NCBI GenBank assembly: GCA_016764915.1
Contig: JAESQY010000060.1
Span: forward strand, 1-64,000
Reading direction: 5' to 3'
DNA length: 64,000 bases
Source of the DNA: Aliivibrio sp.
GTDB taxonomy: Bacteria > Pseudomonadota > Gammaproteobacteria > Enterobacterales > Vibrionaceae
The position numbers were made by a program, and so were the translations under genes. The stretch's first letter is position 1. Each line of letters opens with the position of its first letter. Shown piece after piece: positions 42,002 through 51,504 of the stretch. Below the pieces are notes generated by a model. The model made no database searches. It was not told where the DNA came from and saw only the letters and a program-made list of their open reading frames with translations.

Positions 42002-42406
42002 ATGGCAAAAGAATTTAGTCGTACCCAAAGGGTATCGCAACAGCTACAAAAAGAAGTAGCATTAATTTTACAGCGTGAGATTAGAGATTCACGTATTGGC
42101 ATGGTGACGATTTCAGATGTTGAAGTCTCGCGTGATCTAGCATACGCAAAAGTATTTGTTACTTTTTTCTGTATCGGCGAGCAGACTCCTGAGAGCTGTT
42201 TAGCGGCACTTAAAGAGCATGAATATGTGGTACGTCAACTTTTAGGTAAACGCATTCGTCACCGCCTAACACCTGAAGTGATCTTTGTTTATGACAATAC
42301 TTTGGTTGAAGGTATGCGAATTTCGAACTTGGTCACTAACATACTGAGTGATGATAAGCGTCGCCGTGTAGAGTCAGGTCGAAGTGATGATGAAGGTGAA
42401 GAGTAA
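42002..42406 (+). CDS. rbfA: 30S ribosome-binding factor RbfA
   Basis: Cold-shock factor binding the 16S 5' helix during 30S maturation. The 134 residues contain the KH-like fold with [18 protein letters not shown] and LRHRLTPE-like [16 protein letters not shown]. The stop overlaps the truB start codon by one base (TAATG). Confidence 0.97.
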   Translation: MAKEFSRTQRVSQQLQKEVALILQREIRDSRIGMVTISDVEVSRDLAYAKVFVTFFCIGEQTPESCLAALKEHEYVVRQLLGKRIRHRLTPEVIFVYDNTLVEGMRISNLVTNILSDDKRRRVESGRSDDEGEE

Positions 42407-43359
42407 TGGCAAGACGTCGTAAAGGTCGCGCTATTGATGGTGTTATCTTATTAGACAAGCCAACTGGAATTAGCTCTAACGATGCGCTGCAAAAAGTAAA
42501 ACGTATCTACTTTGCGCAAAAAGCAGGTCACACTGGTGCATTGGATCCGCTTGCTACGGGAATGTTGCCTATCTGTTTAGGTGAAGCAACAAAGTTCTCT
42601 CAGTTTTTACTTGATTCCGATAAGCGTTACCGCGTGGTCGCAAAGCTAGGTGAGAGAACCAATACATCTGATTCTGATGGTGAAGTTGTTGAAACAAGAG
42701 ACGTTAAAGTTAACCGTGGACAACTTGAGCGCAGTATCGCAAAATTCCGTGGCGAAACTGACCAAATTCCATCAATGTTCTCTGCACTGAAGTATCAAGG
42801 CCGTCCACTGTATGAATATGCACGTGAAGGCATTGAGATTCCGCGTGAATCCAGAAAAATCACGGTCTACTCCATTGAACTGATTCGCTTTGAAGGGCAT
42901 GAAGTAGAGATGGAAATTCATTGTTCGAAAGGCACCTATATTAGAACCATCACTGATGATCTTGGTGAGATGTTAGGATGTGGTGCTCATGTGACTTACT
43001 TGCGACGTATCGGTGTATCTGATTACCCGATGGAGCGCATGGTGACTATAGAGCAGCTGGAAGCATTATTAGAACAAGCAAAACAACAAGATCTTGCGCC
43101 GTATGAGTTGTTAGACCCGCTATTACTTCCAATGGACTCTGCAGTACAAGATTTGCCAACGGTTAACTTGATACCTGAACTTGCCGATCATGTACAACAT
43201 GGTCAGCCCGTGCAAGTGTTTGGTGCGCCTACTGAAGGCATTGTACGAATGACCATGGGAGAGGAGCAACTCTTTATTGGTATTGCAGAAATTGATGATG
43301 ACGGACGGGTTGCTCCAAAGCGCCTCGTTGTCTTTCAAAATGAAGAGACTGAAGAGTAA
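42406..43359 (+). CDS. truB: tRNA pseudouridine-55 synthase
   Basis: Makes pseudouridine 55 in the T loop of tRNAs. The 317 residues carry the catalytic Asp at 47 in [14 protein letters not shown], then [13 protein letters not shown] and a C-terminal PUA-type domain. Translationally coupled to rbfA. Confidence 0.98.
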   Translation: MARRRKGRAIDGVILLDKPTGISSNDALQKVKRIYFAQKAGHTGALDPLATGMLPICLGEATKFSQFLLDSDKRYRVVAKLGERTNTSDSDGEVVETRDVKVNRGQLERSIAKFRGETDQIPSMFSALKYQGRPLYEYAREGIEIPRESRKITVYSIELIRFEGHEVEMEIHCSKGTYIRTITDDLGEMLGCGAHVTYLRRIGVSDYPMERMVTIEQLEALLEQAKQQDLAPYELLDPLLLPMDSAVQDLPTVNLIPELADHVQHGQPVQVFGAPTEGIVRMTMGEEQLFIGIAEIDDDGRVAPKRLVVFQNEETEE

Positions 43360-43372
43360 CAGATATTTTCTC

Positions 43373-43400
43373 TTGTACTTTTGGTAATTTCGCGTATTAT
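43373..43400 (+). promoter_or_regulatory. Promoter of rpsO
   Basis: TTGTAC (43373-43378), 16-base spacer, TATTAT (43395-43400), 75 bases before the rpsO start. Confidence 0.6.
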
Positions 43401-43474
43401 TTGCGCCTCGCGTGTTGGCTGAATCAGAGATTGGCTGGCACATTTTAATACACACTCTTATTTAGGAGAGATTT

Positions 43475-43744
43475 ATGTCTCTGAATGCAGAAACTAAAGC
43501 AGCAATTGTTGCCGATTACGCACAATGTGAAAACGACACTGGTAGCCCAGAAGTACAAGTAGCACTACTTACTGCTTCTATCAACCACCTTCAAGGCCAC
43601 TTTGCTGATCACATCCATGATCACCACAGCCGCCGTGGTCTACTACGTATGGTTTCACGCCGTCGTAAACTTCTTGATTACCTTAAAGGCAAAAGCCTTT
43701 CTCGTTACCAAGATCTAATCAAACGTCAAGGCTTACGTCGCTAA
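43475..43744 (+). CDS. rpsO: 30S ribosomal protein S15
   Basis: Primary 16S rRNA-binding protein of 89 residues, the standard length. The signature [20 protein letters not shown] is followed by [27 protein letters not shown] ribosome site precedes the ATG. It has its own promoter and is followed by a terminator, then pnp, as in E. coli. Confidence 0.98.
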   Translation: MSLNAETKAAIVADYAQCENDTGSPEVQVALLTASINHLQGHFADHIHDHHSRRGLLRMVSRRRKLLDYLKGKSLSRYQDLIKRQGLRR

Positions 43745-43761
43745 GATCGTTTTGATTAAAG

Positions 43762-43787
43762 AAAAGGAGCTTATGGCTCCTTTTTTT
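43762..43787 (+). terminator. Intrinsic terminator of rpsO
   Basis: AAAAGGAGC / GCTCCTTTT with a 5-base loop and T7. Confidence 0.9.
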
Positions 43788-43930
43788 GTGCCTGTTATAA
43801 ATTCTAAGTTGGATAAATATCGCTTTAAGTGAATTTAGTTTATACTATGGCCAGCCAGAATCATCATTCGATGGAACTGCCTAAAAACTCAATGTTCAAT
43901 ATTTTACAGTCACCGATGTCGACCTAATGG

Positions 43931-44010
43931 TCGCGACTATTACAAATATATTTATCAATATGATTTAATCTGAGTTATTCATATTATGCGTGTGTTTGTA
44001 CTAGTCGCGA
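43931..44010 (+). promoter_or_regulatory. pnp leader stem-loop
   Basis: TCGCGACTA (43931-43939) pairs perfectly with TAGTCGCGA (44002-44010). Just inside, TACAAA pairs with TTTGTA, and further in AATATGA pairs with TCATATT, giving one long interrupted hairpin 49 bases before the pnp start. In E. coli the pnp leader forms a similar RNase III-cut hairpin used for PNPase autocontrol. The rest of the 43745-44059 gap holds only the rpsO terminator. Confidence 0.65.
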
Positions 44011-44059
44011 TTGGTAAAGTTTTGAATGACTATTTTTGATAATCTCAAAGGAAATTTAC

Positions 44060-46177
44060 GTGAACCCAATCGTAAAAACATTTAAGTACGGTAACCACAC
44101 CGTAACTATAGAAACAGGCGTAATTGCACGCCAAGCAACTGCTGCTGTAATGGTAAGCATGGACGATACTTCAGTCTTCGTATCTGTTGTTGGTAAAAAA
44201 GTGGCAGTAGAAGGTCAAAGCTTCTTTCCATTAACAGTAAACTACCAAGAGCGTACCTACGCCGCTGGTAAAATCCCTGGTGGTTTCTTCAAACGTGAAG
44301 GTCGCCCTTCTGAAGGCGAAACTCTTATCGCTCGATTGATTGACCGCCCAATCCGCCCACTATTCCCTGATTCATTTAAAAACGAAGTTCAGGTTATTGC
44401 TACTGTGGTTTCTGTTAACCCAGATGTTAACCCAGATATCGTTACTATGATCGGTACTTCTGCTGCATTAGCAATCTCAGGTATTCCGTTCAACGGTCCA
44501 ATCGGTGCTGCTCGTGTTGGTCTTATCAACGGTGAGTTGGTTCTTAACCCAAGCAATACTGAACTAGAAGATAGCAAACTTGATCTTGTTGTTGCAGGTA
44601 CTGATGCGGCCGTTCTTATGGTTGAATCTGAAGCTGATGTTCTTTCTGAAGAACAGATGCTTGCAGCGGTTGTATACGGTCACGATCAACAGCAAACTGT
44701 TATCAGTGCGATTAAAGAGTTTGCAGCTGAAGTTGCCACTCCTGCATGGGATTGGGCTGCACCAGTTGAAAACAGTGAGCTTAAAGCTCGTGTTGCTGAA
44801 CTGGCTGAAGCACGTCTTGCAGATGCATACCAAATTACTGAAAAAATGGCTCGTTACGACCAAGTTGGCGTGATTAAAAACGAAGCTGTTGCCACCTTAC
44901 TGGCACAAGATGCTGAGCTTAATGAGCGCGAAATTCTTGGAATGCTTGGTTCACTTGAGAAAAATGTTGTTCGTGGCCGTATCATCGCGGGCCATCCACG
45001 TATTGATGGACGTGAAAAAGACATGGTTCGTGGTCTTGATGTTCGAACTGGCGTTCTACCGCGTACACACGGTTCTGCTCTGTTTACACGTGGCGAAACT
45101 CAAGCAATGGTTGTTGCGACACTTGGTACTCAACGTGACGGTCAGATCATTGACAGCATCATGGGCGAAAAGAAAGATAACTTCCTTCTTCACTACAACT
45201 TCCCTCCATACTGTGTAGGTGAAACGGGTTTTGTAGGCTCTCCTAAGCGTCGTGAAATTGGTCACGGTAAACTTGCTAAACGCGGCATGCTAGCAGTAAT
45301 GCCATCTTTAGAAGAGTTCCCATACACCGTACGTGTTGTATCAGAAATCACAGAATCTAACGGTTCATCTTCAATGGCTTCTGTATGTGGTACTTCTCTA
45401 GCACTTATGGATGCGGGTGTTCCAATCAAAGCTTCTGTTGCGGGTATTGCGATGGGTCTTGTTAAAGAGGGCGACGACTTTGTTGTTCTTTCTGACATTC
45501 TTGGCGACGAAGATCACCTAGGTGACATGGACTTTAAAGTTGCGGGTACTAGCGAAGGTATCACTGCTCTGCAGATGGATATTAAGATCGAAGGTATCAA
45601 CAAAGAGATCATGCAGCTTGCGCTTAACCAAGCTAAAGGTGCACGTTTGCATATCCTTGAAACGATGGATCAAGCAATCAGCACTCACCGTGAAGAGATC
45701 TCTAAGTACGCTCCACGTATCCATACGATTAAAATCAGTACTGATAAAATCAAAGATGTTATCGGTAAAGGTGGCGCTGTTATCCGAGCTCTTACTGAAG
45801 AGACGGGAACTACCATCGAAATTGATGACGACGGTACTGTAAAAGTTGCTGCTACTGATGGCGAAAAAGCGAAAGAAGCAATTCGTCGTATCGAAGAGCT
45901 AACTGCTGAAGTGATTGTTGGTAAAATCTACCCGGGTAAAGTAATGCGTATCGTTGATTTTGGTGCGTTCGTTACGGTTCTTGGACCTAAAGAAGGTTTA
46001 GTACACATATCTCAAATTGCTGATGAGCGTATTGAGAAAGTGGCTGATCACTTGACTGTTGGTCAGGAAGTGAATACCAAGGTACTTGAAATCGACCGTC
46101 AAGGCCGTATTCGTCTAAGTATTAAAGAAGCTAATGCAGAACTAAACGGTTCAAAAACTGAAGAGAAAAGCGAATAA
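44060..46177 (+). CDS. pnp: Polynucleotide phosphorylase
   Basis: 3'-to-5' phosphorolytic exoribonuclease of the degradosome. I start it at GTG 44060, with AAGGA seven bases upstream; the protein then begins [14 protein letters not shown] as the family does, with 705 residues. It has two RNase PH domains (the second with [19 protein letters not shown]), a KH domain ([19 protein letters not shown]) and an S1 domain ([19 protein letters not shown]). Expression is likely controlled by the leader stem-loop. Confidence 0.97.
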   Translation: MNPIVKTFKYGNHTVTIETGVIARQATAAVMVSMDDTSVFVSVVGKKVAVEGQSFFPLTVNYQERTYAAGKIPGGFFKREGRPSEGETLIARLIDRPIRPLFPDSFKNEVQVIATVVSVNPDVNPDIVTMIGTSAALAISGIPFNGPIGAARVGLINGELVLNPSNTELEDSKLDLVVAGTDAAVLMVESEADVLSEEQMLAAVVYGHDQQQTVISAIKEFAAEVATPAWDWAAPVENSELKARVAELAEARLADAYQITEKMARYDQVGVIKNEAVATLLAQDAELNEREILGMLGSLEKNVVRGRIIAGHPRIDGREKDMVRGLDVRTGVLPRTHGSALFTRGETQAMVVATLGTQRDGQIIDSIMGEKKDNFLLHYNFPPYCVGETGFVGSPKRREIGHGKLAKRGMLAVMPSLEEFPYTVRVVSEITESNGSSSMASVCGTSLALMDAGVPIKASVAGIAMGLVKEGDDFVVLSDILGDEDHLGDMDFKVAGTSEGITALQMDIKIEGINKEIMQLALNQAKGARLHILETMDQAISTHREEISKYAPRIHTIKISTDKIKDVIGKGGAVIRALTEETGTTIEIDDDGTVKVAATDGEKAKEAIRRIEELTAEVIVGKIYPGKVMRIVDFGAFVTVLGPKEGLVHISQIADERIEKVADHLTVGQEVNTKVLEIDRQGRIRLSIKEANAELNGSKTEEKSE

Positions 46178-46216
46178 AGCCTTGCGGCTAACGCGTTTCA
46201 GTTAAAAGCATGATAT

Positions 46217-46243
46217 AAAGGGAGCAGAAATGCTCCCTTTTTT
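46217..46243 (+). terminator. Intrinsic terminator of pnp
   Basis: AAAGGGAGC / GCTCCCTTT with a 6-base loop and T6. Confidence 0.92.
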
Positions 46244-46267
46244 GTCTTTGTTTTATGGAGAATAATT

Positions 46268-47182
46268 TTGCCAAAATGGTTTCGACTGGTATGGATCAGT
46301 TCTGCACTGCTATTAACCGCTTGCGCTACAACATCTGATAAAAATGATTGGGTCTATCCTCCAATGGCGGTTCCTTTGCAAGCAAATATTCAGCAGGAGA
46401 TTTCGTTAGCACGTATCGAACAGATTTTAGCTCAAGCAGATTTGAAAAATGAAATGCGTGCCAAACTACTGTATGAGCGCGGTCTTATTCACGACAGTGT
46501 TGGCCTAAGAGATCTTGCTCGTTTAGACTTTTCTCAATCGCTTAATATCAAACCCGATCAGTCTGATGTTTATAATGTGTTAGGGGTTTATTATACTCAA
46601 AACCGTGAGTTTGATTTAGCTTACGCCGCTTTTGATTCGGCGCTTGAGCTTGCTGATGATAATCAATATGCTCAGCGAAATTTAGGTATTGCACTCTATT
46701 ATGGGCAGCGCTACGAAATGGCCAAGAGTGAGTTATCAGAACATTACGCCGACGAACCACAAGACCCTTACCGCGCAATTTGGCTCTATCTGGTCGAAGC
46801 TGAGCTCACACCGGAAAAGGCAAAACAGAACTTAGAAGCAAATTTAGTGAACCGAACAGACAATTGGGGCTGGAAAATTGTTGATATGTACTTGAATCAG
46901 GTCTCTGACAAGCAGTTCTTTGAAGATATCTTGAAGGATACCCGCAATAATGTGCTATTAGCGGAGAGATTAACTGAGGCGTATTTTTACTTAGGCAAAC
47001 GCTATCAACTACAAGGTGATTACTCAAACGCGATCTCATTGTACAAACTGGCCATGTCAAACAACGTATATGAGTATGTCGAGCACCGCTATTCGTTATT
47101 AGAGTTAGGTAATATTTTCACTAAAATTAGACAGCAGCGTGAAGTGTTGCTCAAACAATCTGAGACCGTGCCACAATCTTAA
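46268..47182 (+). CDS. nlpI: Outer-membrane TPR lipoprotein NlpI
   Basis: Adaptor lipoprotein that in E. coli organises peptidoglycan hydrolases and brings MepS to the Prc protease. The 304 residues begin with a lipoprotein signal peptide (SSALLLTAC lipobox), followed by several TPR repeats (for example SVGLRDLARLDFSQSLNIKP and NREFDLAYAAFDSALELADD). The start is TTG 46268 with GGAG upstream. It lies downstream of pnp as in E. coli. Lipid modification would need the lgt and lspA products encoded in this window. Confidence 0.94.
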   Translation: MPKWFRLVWISSALLLTACATTSDKNDWVYPPMAVPLQANIQQEISLARIEQILAQADLKNEMRAKLLYERGLIHDSVGLRDLARLDFSQSLNIKPDQSDVYNVLGVYYTQNREFDLAYAAFDSALELADDNQYAQRNLGIALYYGQRYEMAKSELSEHYADEPQDPYRAIWLYLVEAELTPEKAKQNLEANLVNRTDNWGWKIVDMYLNQVSDKQFFEDILKDTRNNVLLAERLTEAYFYLGKRYQLQGDYSNAISLYKLAMSNNVYEYVEHRYSLLELGNIFTKIRQQREVLLKQSETVPQS

Positions 47183-47199
47183 ATACCATGTAATCAAAG

Positions 47200-47241
47200 G
47201 CCATTGAGCACACTAATCGAAGTATTTCTCAATGGCTTTTT
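47200..47241. terminator. Terminator between nlpI and ubiV
   Basis: A perfect 9-bp stem GCCATTGAG / CTCAATGGC with a 19-base loop and T-run, between convergent genes. Confidence 0.75.
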
Positions 47242-47244
47242 GTT

Positions 47245-48123
47245 TTATTGATTAATGTCTAATCCTGCAATATTGTGCCAATAACCGTTACACTGCTTGC
47301 TCTCTTTTAAATTGTAGCGACTCCCTCCCTGCTCATTACCTCTAAACTTATCTAACTCAGAAAAGGTTTCAACACTTAATGGACTAAGGCGAACGACATC
47401 AACTAACTCTTTCATCATGGGCAGATCGTTAATCAAGTTATAACATGAACCTGATTGTGTCTGTATGCCATTCAATGTAAAAATTGGCTGTCCCTCTTGG
47501 CTGTCTACTTGAAGGCCATTAGGGTACTTAATACAGCAGGTTTCACATTCGTCCTTTGCTCTATTTTCGGCTCGGGCAGTAAAGCAACGTGCTGAAACAG
47601 CCAGTGGAAGGTAACCATAACTGAACACTTCAATTTCAAATTTATTGCTGATATTAAGCAACTCCATCTGCCGAGTAACTTTGATTAACCAATCACGAGA
47701 TAACTCAACCGGCATACACCAGCGAGTCATCCCTTGTTTTAAAAATAGTTGCAAAGTTTGAGCGTTATAGACATTAACGGATGGGCCAACAACAAAGGGG
47801 AGTGATTTCTCAGATGCCAATTGAATGGCTGAAACATCATTAGCTTCAATAATGAAATTACCATTATCAATTAACTTCTTCATCACGGTTATTTCACTCG
47901 GTGCTTCGAGTAGGGCCATGGTTGATAAGACCACTTGTTTGCCACTGGATGAAATCTCTTTAGCAATACTTATCCACTGTGAAGCTTTGATTTCACGCCT
48001 TTTTGAGCACACACTTTCACCCAGATAAATAATATCTGCCGAGCTCTCTTGAGCTTGTTGATAGAAGGATTCAACTTTCTGTTTCGACCAAAAATAGAGC
48101 AGAGGTCCTAATGCATATTTCAT
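47245..48123 (-). CDS. ubiV: Oxygen-independent ubiquinone hydroxylation protein UbiV
   Basis: U32-family iron-sulfur protein that with UbiU hydroxylates ubiquinone precursors without oxygen. The 292 residues keep the four 4Fe-4S cysteines at C39, C180, C193 and C197 (ESVCSKRR; ARCFTARAENRAKDECETCC), the same numbering I recall for E. coli UbiV. It begins 15 bases after the ubiU stop, so the pair is an operon. Confidence 0.95.
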   Translation of the reverse strand: MKYALGPLLYFWSKQKVESFYQQAQESSADIIYLGESVCSKRREIKASQWISIAKEISSSGKQVVLSTMALLEAPSEITVMKKLIDNGNFIIEANDVSAIQLASEKSLPFVVGPSVNVYNAQTLQLFLKQGMTRWCMPVELSRDWLIKVTRQMELLNISNKFEIEVFSYGYLPLAVSARCFTARAENRAKDECETCCIKYPNGLQVDSQEGQPIFTLNGIQTQSGSCYNLINDLPMMKELVDVVRLSPLSVETFSELDKFRGNEQGGSRYNLKESKQCNGYWHNIAGLDINQ

Positions 48124-48138
48124 AACGTTTCTCTATCC

Positions 48139-49140
48139 TTATTGCCAATTACGATGATAAGCGCCAAGGGTGGTTTGTGACCCTTCTGAAACCTTCTCTA
48201 AACAACTATCCCATGCAGGTTGTACCGTATATGCATTAGGGTCAGATAAGTAGTGGTCGATGGCTGCGCGCCAAGTCGTGGTAACTTGCTCTACATATGC
48301 AGGACTACGCTGTCGACCTTCAATTTTCACTGAGGCAACCTTCGCTGCAAAAAGCTGAGGTAATATTGAAAGCGTGTTAAGGCTTGTCGGTTCTTCAAGA
48401 GCGTGGAAACGCTGACCTTCAACGTCAAAGCGACCTTTACATAGGGTTGGGTATCCTGCGTTCTCACCTGGGGCATGTTTATCGATGAGAATATTATTAA
48501 GTCGAGACTCCAGTCCTGATTCAGTCTCTTGCCAACGAACGTACTTAGCTGGAGAGCATGCCCCAACCGTATTCGGTGATTCACCTGTCATATAAGAGGA
48601 TAAATAGCAACGTCCCTCAGCCATAATACATAAGCTGCCAAAAGCAAAGACTTCTAATTGAACATCGGAGCATATGTTTCTAGATAGTTGTTTGACTTGG
48701 TGAATTGAAAGTACTCTTGGCAGTACTACACGCTTGATATTAAAATTGTTTTTATAAAAGTCTATCGCAGCGACATTAGTGGCAGAGGCTTGTACTGATA
48801 GGTGAAGTTCCAGTTCAGGGTAGTGAGTGCAGGCATAGTCAAGTACGGCAATATCAGAGATGATTAGTGCATCGACACCTATATCCGCGGCACGGTCAAC
48901 AGCCTGAGTCCAGCGATCAAAGCCATCTGGGTGAGCAAATGTATTGAGTGCTACGTGGATTTTTTTTTGATGGTCGTGCACATATTGAACGGCTTTGTCT
49001 AACTTCTTTCCAGCGAAATTAAGACCAGCAAAGTGGCGTGCATTTGTATCATCTTTAAAACCGATGTAAACAGCATCAGCACCGCAATCTATGGCAGTTT
49101 TTAAAGCAGGTAGATTACCTGCGGGACAAAGAAGTTCCAT
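48139..49140 (-). CDS. ubiU: Oxygen-independent ubiquinone hydroxylation protein UbiU
   Basis: U32-family partner of UbiV; prephenate-dependent hydroxylation is reported for the pair. The 333 residues start ELLCPAGNLPALKTAIDCGADAVY-like in two parts (ELLCPAGNLPALK, CGADAVYIGF), and the cluster cysteines lie in GSLCIMAEGRCYLSSY, GACSPAKY and PTLCKGRF. AAGG lies seven bases before the ATG. A weak FNR-like site lies upstream. Confidence 0.95.
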   Translation of the reverse strand: MELLCPAGNLPALKTAIDCGADAVYIGFKDDTNARHFAGLNFAGKKLDKAVQYVHDHQKKIHVALNTFAHPDGFDRWTQAVDRAADIGVDALIISDIAVLDYACTHYPELELHLSVQASATNVAAIDFYKNNFNIKRVVLPRVLSIHQVKQLSRNICSDVQLEVFAFGSLCIMAEGRCYLSSYMTGESPNTVGACSPAKYVRWQETESGLESRLNNILIDKHAPGENAGYPTLCKGRFDVEGQRFHALEEPTSLNTLSILPQLFAAKVASVKIEGRQRSPAYVEQVTTTWRAAIDHYLSDPNAYTVQPAWDSCLEKVSEGSQTTLGAYHRNWQ

Positions 49141-49176
49141 ATTAATGCCTTGGCAGAATAAAATGTTTAATAGGCG

Positions 49177-49218
49177 ATATTAAAAAACTTCAAGCGAGTA
49201 TGAATTGATTTAAGGCAG
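49177..49218 (-). promoter_or_regulatory. Weak FNR-like site and -10 before ubiU
   Basis: The plus strand reads TTGAT-TTAA-GGCAG (49205-49218), 7 of 10 bases of the FNR consensus TTGAT-N4-ATCAA. On the minus strand TAATAT (49182-49177) would be the -10, placing the site near -41. Weak alone; supported by the better site before ubiT. Confidence 0.35.
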
Positions 49219-49251
49219 GTTTATGGCAAATGTAGTAAGGATTTTCCCATT

Positions 49252-51300
49252 CTATTTATGACCTCTTAATTTTCGGCGGCTACTTTCAGTAAAGATCGCT
49301 TCAATTTCCTCTTTAGGTTGAGGTTTATAGAAGTGAAAACCTTGAATGGTATCGCAATTTAAATTGGACAGTAGTGTTGCTTGCTGTCTTGTTTCTACTC
49401 CTTCAGCAACGACCTGCATAGAGAGTGTTTTGCCAAGGTTTATAATGTTTTCAATGATAGCGATCTGTTTGGGTAGCGTATCGATCTCCATAATGAACTT
49501 TCTATCAATTTTAATTTCATCCAGAGGGAATCTAGCAAGATATGACAGGGAAGAGTAACCAGTACCAAAGTCATCAATAGAGAGTGCAAAGCCCAGTTTT
49601 TTAATCGCATTTAACATCTGAATAGTATGAACACTATCACTCATCACCGCACTTTCCGTTAATTCAAACGTTATTAAAGCGGGATCAACACCGGTAGAAG
49701 TAAGGAGCTTTGCCATATACTCAATTAAGTGAGGACTGCCAAATTGTTGTGGTGACAGGTTAATTGCAATACGCCCTGGGATAATACCTTGGAGCGACCA
49801 GCGGTTTACCGTTGTGAACACTTCACGCATAACCACTTTGCCAACCTGCTCAATCATGCCTGATGATTCAGCTACCGGAATGAATTGTGCTGGACTAATG
49901 TAGCCTTCAACAGGGTGCTTCCAACGCACTAAAGCTTCTGCTCCGTTAATCGTGAAATTTCGAGCATTAACTTTAGGCTGGTACCAGACTTCTAAGCCTT
50001 TATTTTGCAGTGCTTTTTGCAACTCAATTTCTAACCAAAGTCTCATTCGTGCTTTTTTATTCATTTGATCATCAAAATGAATCATACGATTTCGACCTCT
50101 CTCTTTAGCTTCATACATTGCGGTATCAGCATTTTGGAGAAGTATACGAGCATCACTGCCATCACCCGGAAAATTGACACTGCCAATCGAGCAAGCAAGG
50201 CGTTTTGAGAAGTGATGTAGATCAAAGGGTTGGTTAATCAATTCGATGATTTGTTTCGATAATGTTTGAGAAACTTGTTCGTTTTCAGGGTCAGGAGAGA
50301 TAATCGCAAACTCATCACCACTCAAGTGGCCTAATGTCGCCTCTTTGGGAAGTAATCTACGTAATCGGTTTGAGATATCTTTAAGGACTTTATCACCCAC
50401 ATGGTGACCTAATGAATCATTGATATTTTTGAAGTTATCAATGTCAAGATAGAGCATAACAAATGGGATATCATTTTGGATATGATGCTCAATACGATGA
50501 CTAAATCCTTGACGGTTATAAAGGCCAGTCAAAGGGTCAAGCATGACAAATTGTTCAGTGTTGTTACTAGGGAGGTTTTTTTTGACCATTTCTGAAATGA
50601 GTACAATTTTTGCATTTGAACCGAGTACGTGCGTATTTTCGGCTGTTAACTTAATGCGCCTTTTCGCAAGACATTTAGGTCCAGTGATACAATAGAGCTC
50701 TTCATTTTCACTGAGATCTCTAATACGCTTACCTAGGGGCTGGTTGCTATTTTCATCAATGAGCAACGTATGTAACTCTTCACCAATAATTTCATTGGCA
50801 CTTTTAAATCCTAACAATTCCGCAGAGGCAGGGTTGGCAGATAAGATGATATCTTCTTCAAGTAAAAAAAGGCCATCGGTTAATAGTTTACTTAGTTTTA
50901 AAAATTTATTTTCGGATTCGTTGAGCGAGTTGAGTAACGTTTGCTGTTCAGATATATCGATGGCATGAAAAAGAACACCATCAATATCATTATTTTTAGT
51001 TAATGGGGTGATATTGAAGTGCAAGCTGGTTTCAAATTTTCGGCCTTCAATATTCACTTCTGCCTCGATGCTTTCCCCTTTGAAAGCACGATCATAGAAC
51101 TCTTTTAATACGTTATAGTAGTTGTCACCTAAGATATCTCGATCACATTTACCTATCAGTTCATCTTTGCTCAATCCACTAACGTCTGAATACCGATTGT
51201 TAACGACTACATAATTGTGATTTTTGTCTATGACAGCAAAGAACGACGGGTTATTGTCTGTAAGAATTGAAAACCAATGCTGTAACTGCTTTGTCGGCAT
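49252..51300 (-). CDS. rocS: PAS-PAS-GGDEF-EAL protein, likely c-di-GMP phosphodiesterase (RocS-like)
   Basis: 682 residues: PAS 1 (about 8-115, NNRYSDVSGLSKDELIG), PAS 2 (about 125-205), a GGDEF domain whose active site reads SGDEF (near residue 330), and an EAL domain with EALVRWKHP (near 454), NLSPQQF, ELTESAVM, DDFGTGYSSL, EIKIDRKF and AEGVE. All EAL catalytic residues are present, while the first Gly of GGDEF is Ser, so the protein probably degrades rather than makes c-di-GMP. The neighbourhood (between ubiU and ubiT) and architecture match V. cholerae RocS (VC0653) as I recall it. No membrane segment is visible, so it is cytoplasmic. The symbol is less certain than the domain call. Confidence 0.85.
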   Translation of the reverse strand: MPTKQLQHWFSILTDNNPSFFAVIDKNHNYVVVNNRYSDVSGLSKDELIGKCDRDILGDNYYNVLKEFYDRAFKGESIEAEVNIEGRKFETSLHFNITPLTKNNDIDGVLFHAIDISEQQTLLNSLNESENKFLKLSKLLTDGLFLLEEDIILSANPASAELLGFKSANEIIGEELHTLLIDENSNQPLGKRIRDLSENEELYCITGPKCLAKRRIKLTAENTHVLGSNAKIVLISEMVKKNLPSNNTEQFVMLDPLTGLYNRQGFSHRIEHHIQNDIPFVMLYLDIDNFKNINDSLGHHVGDKVLKDISNRLRRLLPKEATLGHLSGDEFAIISPDPENEQVSQTLSKQIIELINQPFDLHHFSKRLACSIGSVNFPGDGSDARILLQNADTAMYEAKERGRNRMIHFDDQMNKKARMRLWLEIELQKALQNKGLEVWYQPKVNARNFTINGAEALVRWKHPVEGYISPAQFIPVAESSGMIEQVGKVVMREVFTTVNRWSLQGIIPGRIAINLSPQQFGSPHLIEYMAKLLTSTGVDPALITFELTESAVMSDSVHTIQMLNAIKKLGFALSIDDFGTGYSSLSYLARFPLDEIKIDRKFIMEIDTLPKQIAIIENIINLGKTLSMQVVAEGVETRQQATLLSNLNCDTIQGFHFYKPQPKEEIEAIFTESSRRKLRGHK

Positions 51301-51422
51301 TTAATATATCACCATAATTTAACGCATTGATTTGGTGCGCGTAAGACCTATAGATAACTATAACAGTAAAAATTGATTATGTAACAGTTGAGTGGTTTTT
51401 GTTAATTCAAAAATGTCATTTT

Positions 51423-51463
51423 TTGATGCAAAGCATGCACTCGTTATAACAATTCATTATAAT
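51423..51463 (+). promoter_or_regulatory. Candidate FNR-dependent promoter of ubiT
   Basis: TTGAT-GCAA-AGCAT (51423-51436) matches 8 of 10 FNR bases. A perfect -10 TATAAT lies at 51458-51463, and the -35 position (ATGCAC) is poor. The site centre would be about 41 bases before the start point, the class II activator geometry. Confidence 0.5.
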
Positions 51464-51504
51464 CAAAAAAACAACAACGTTGAATAATCAAGCGGAAGAG
51501 TACA

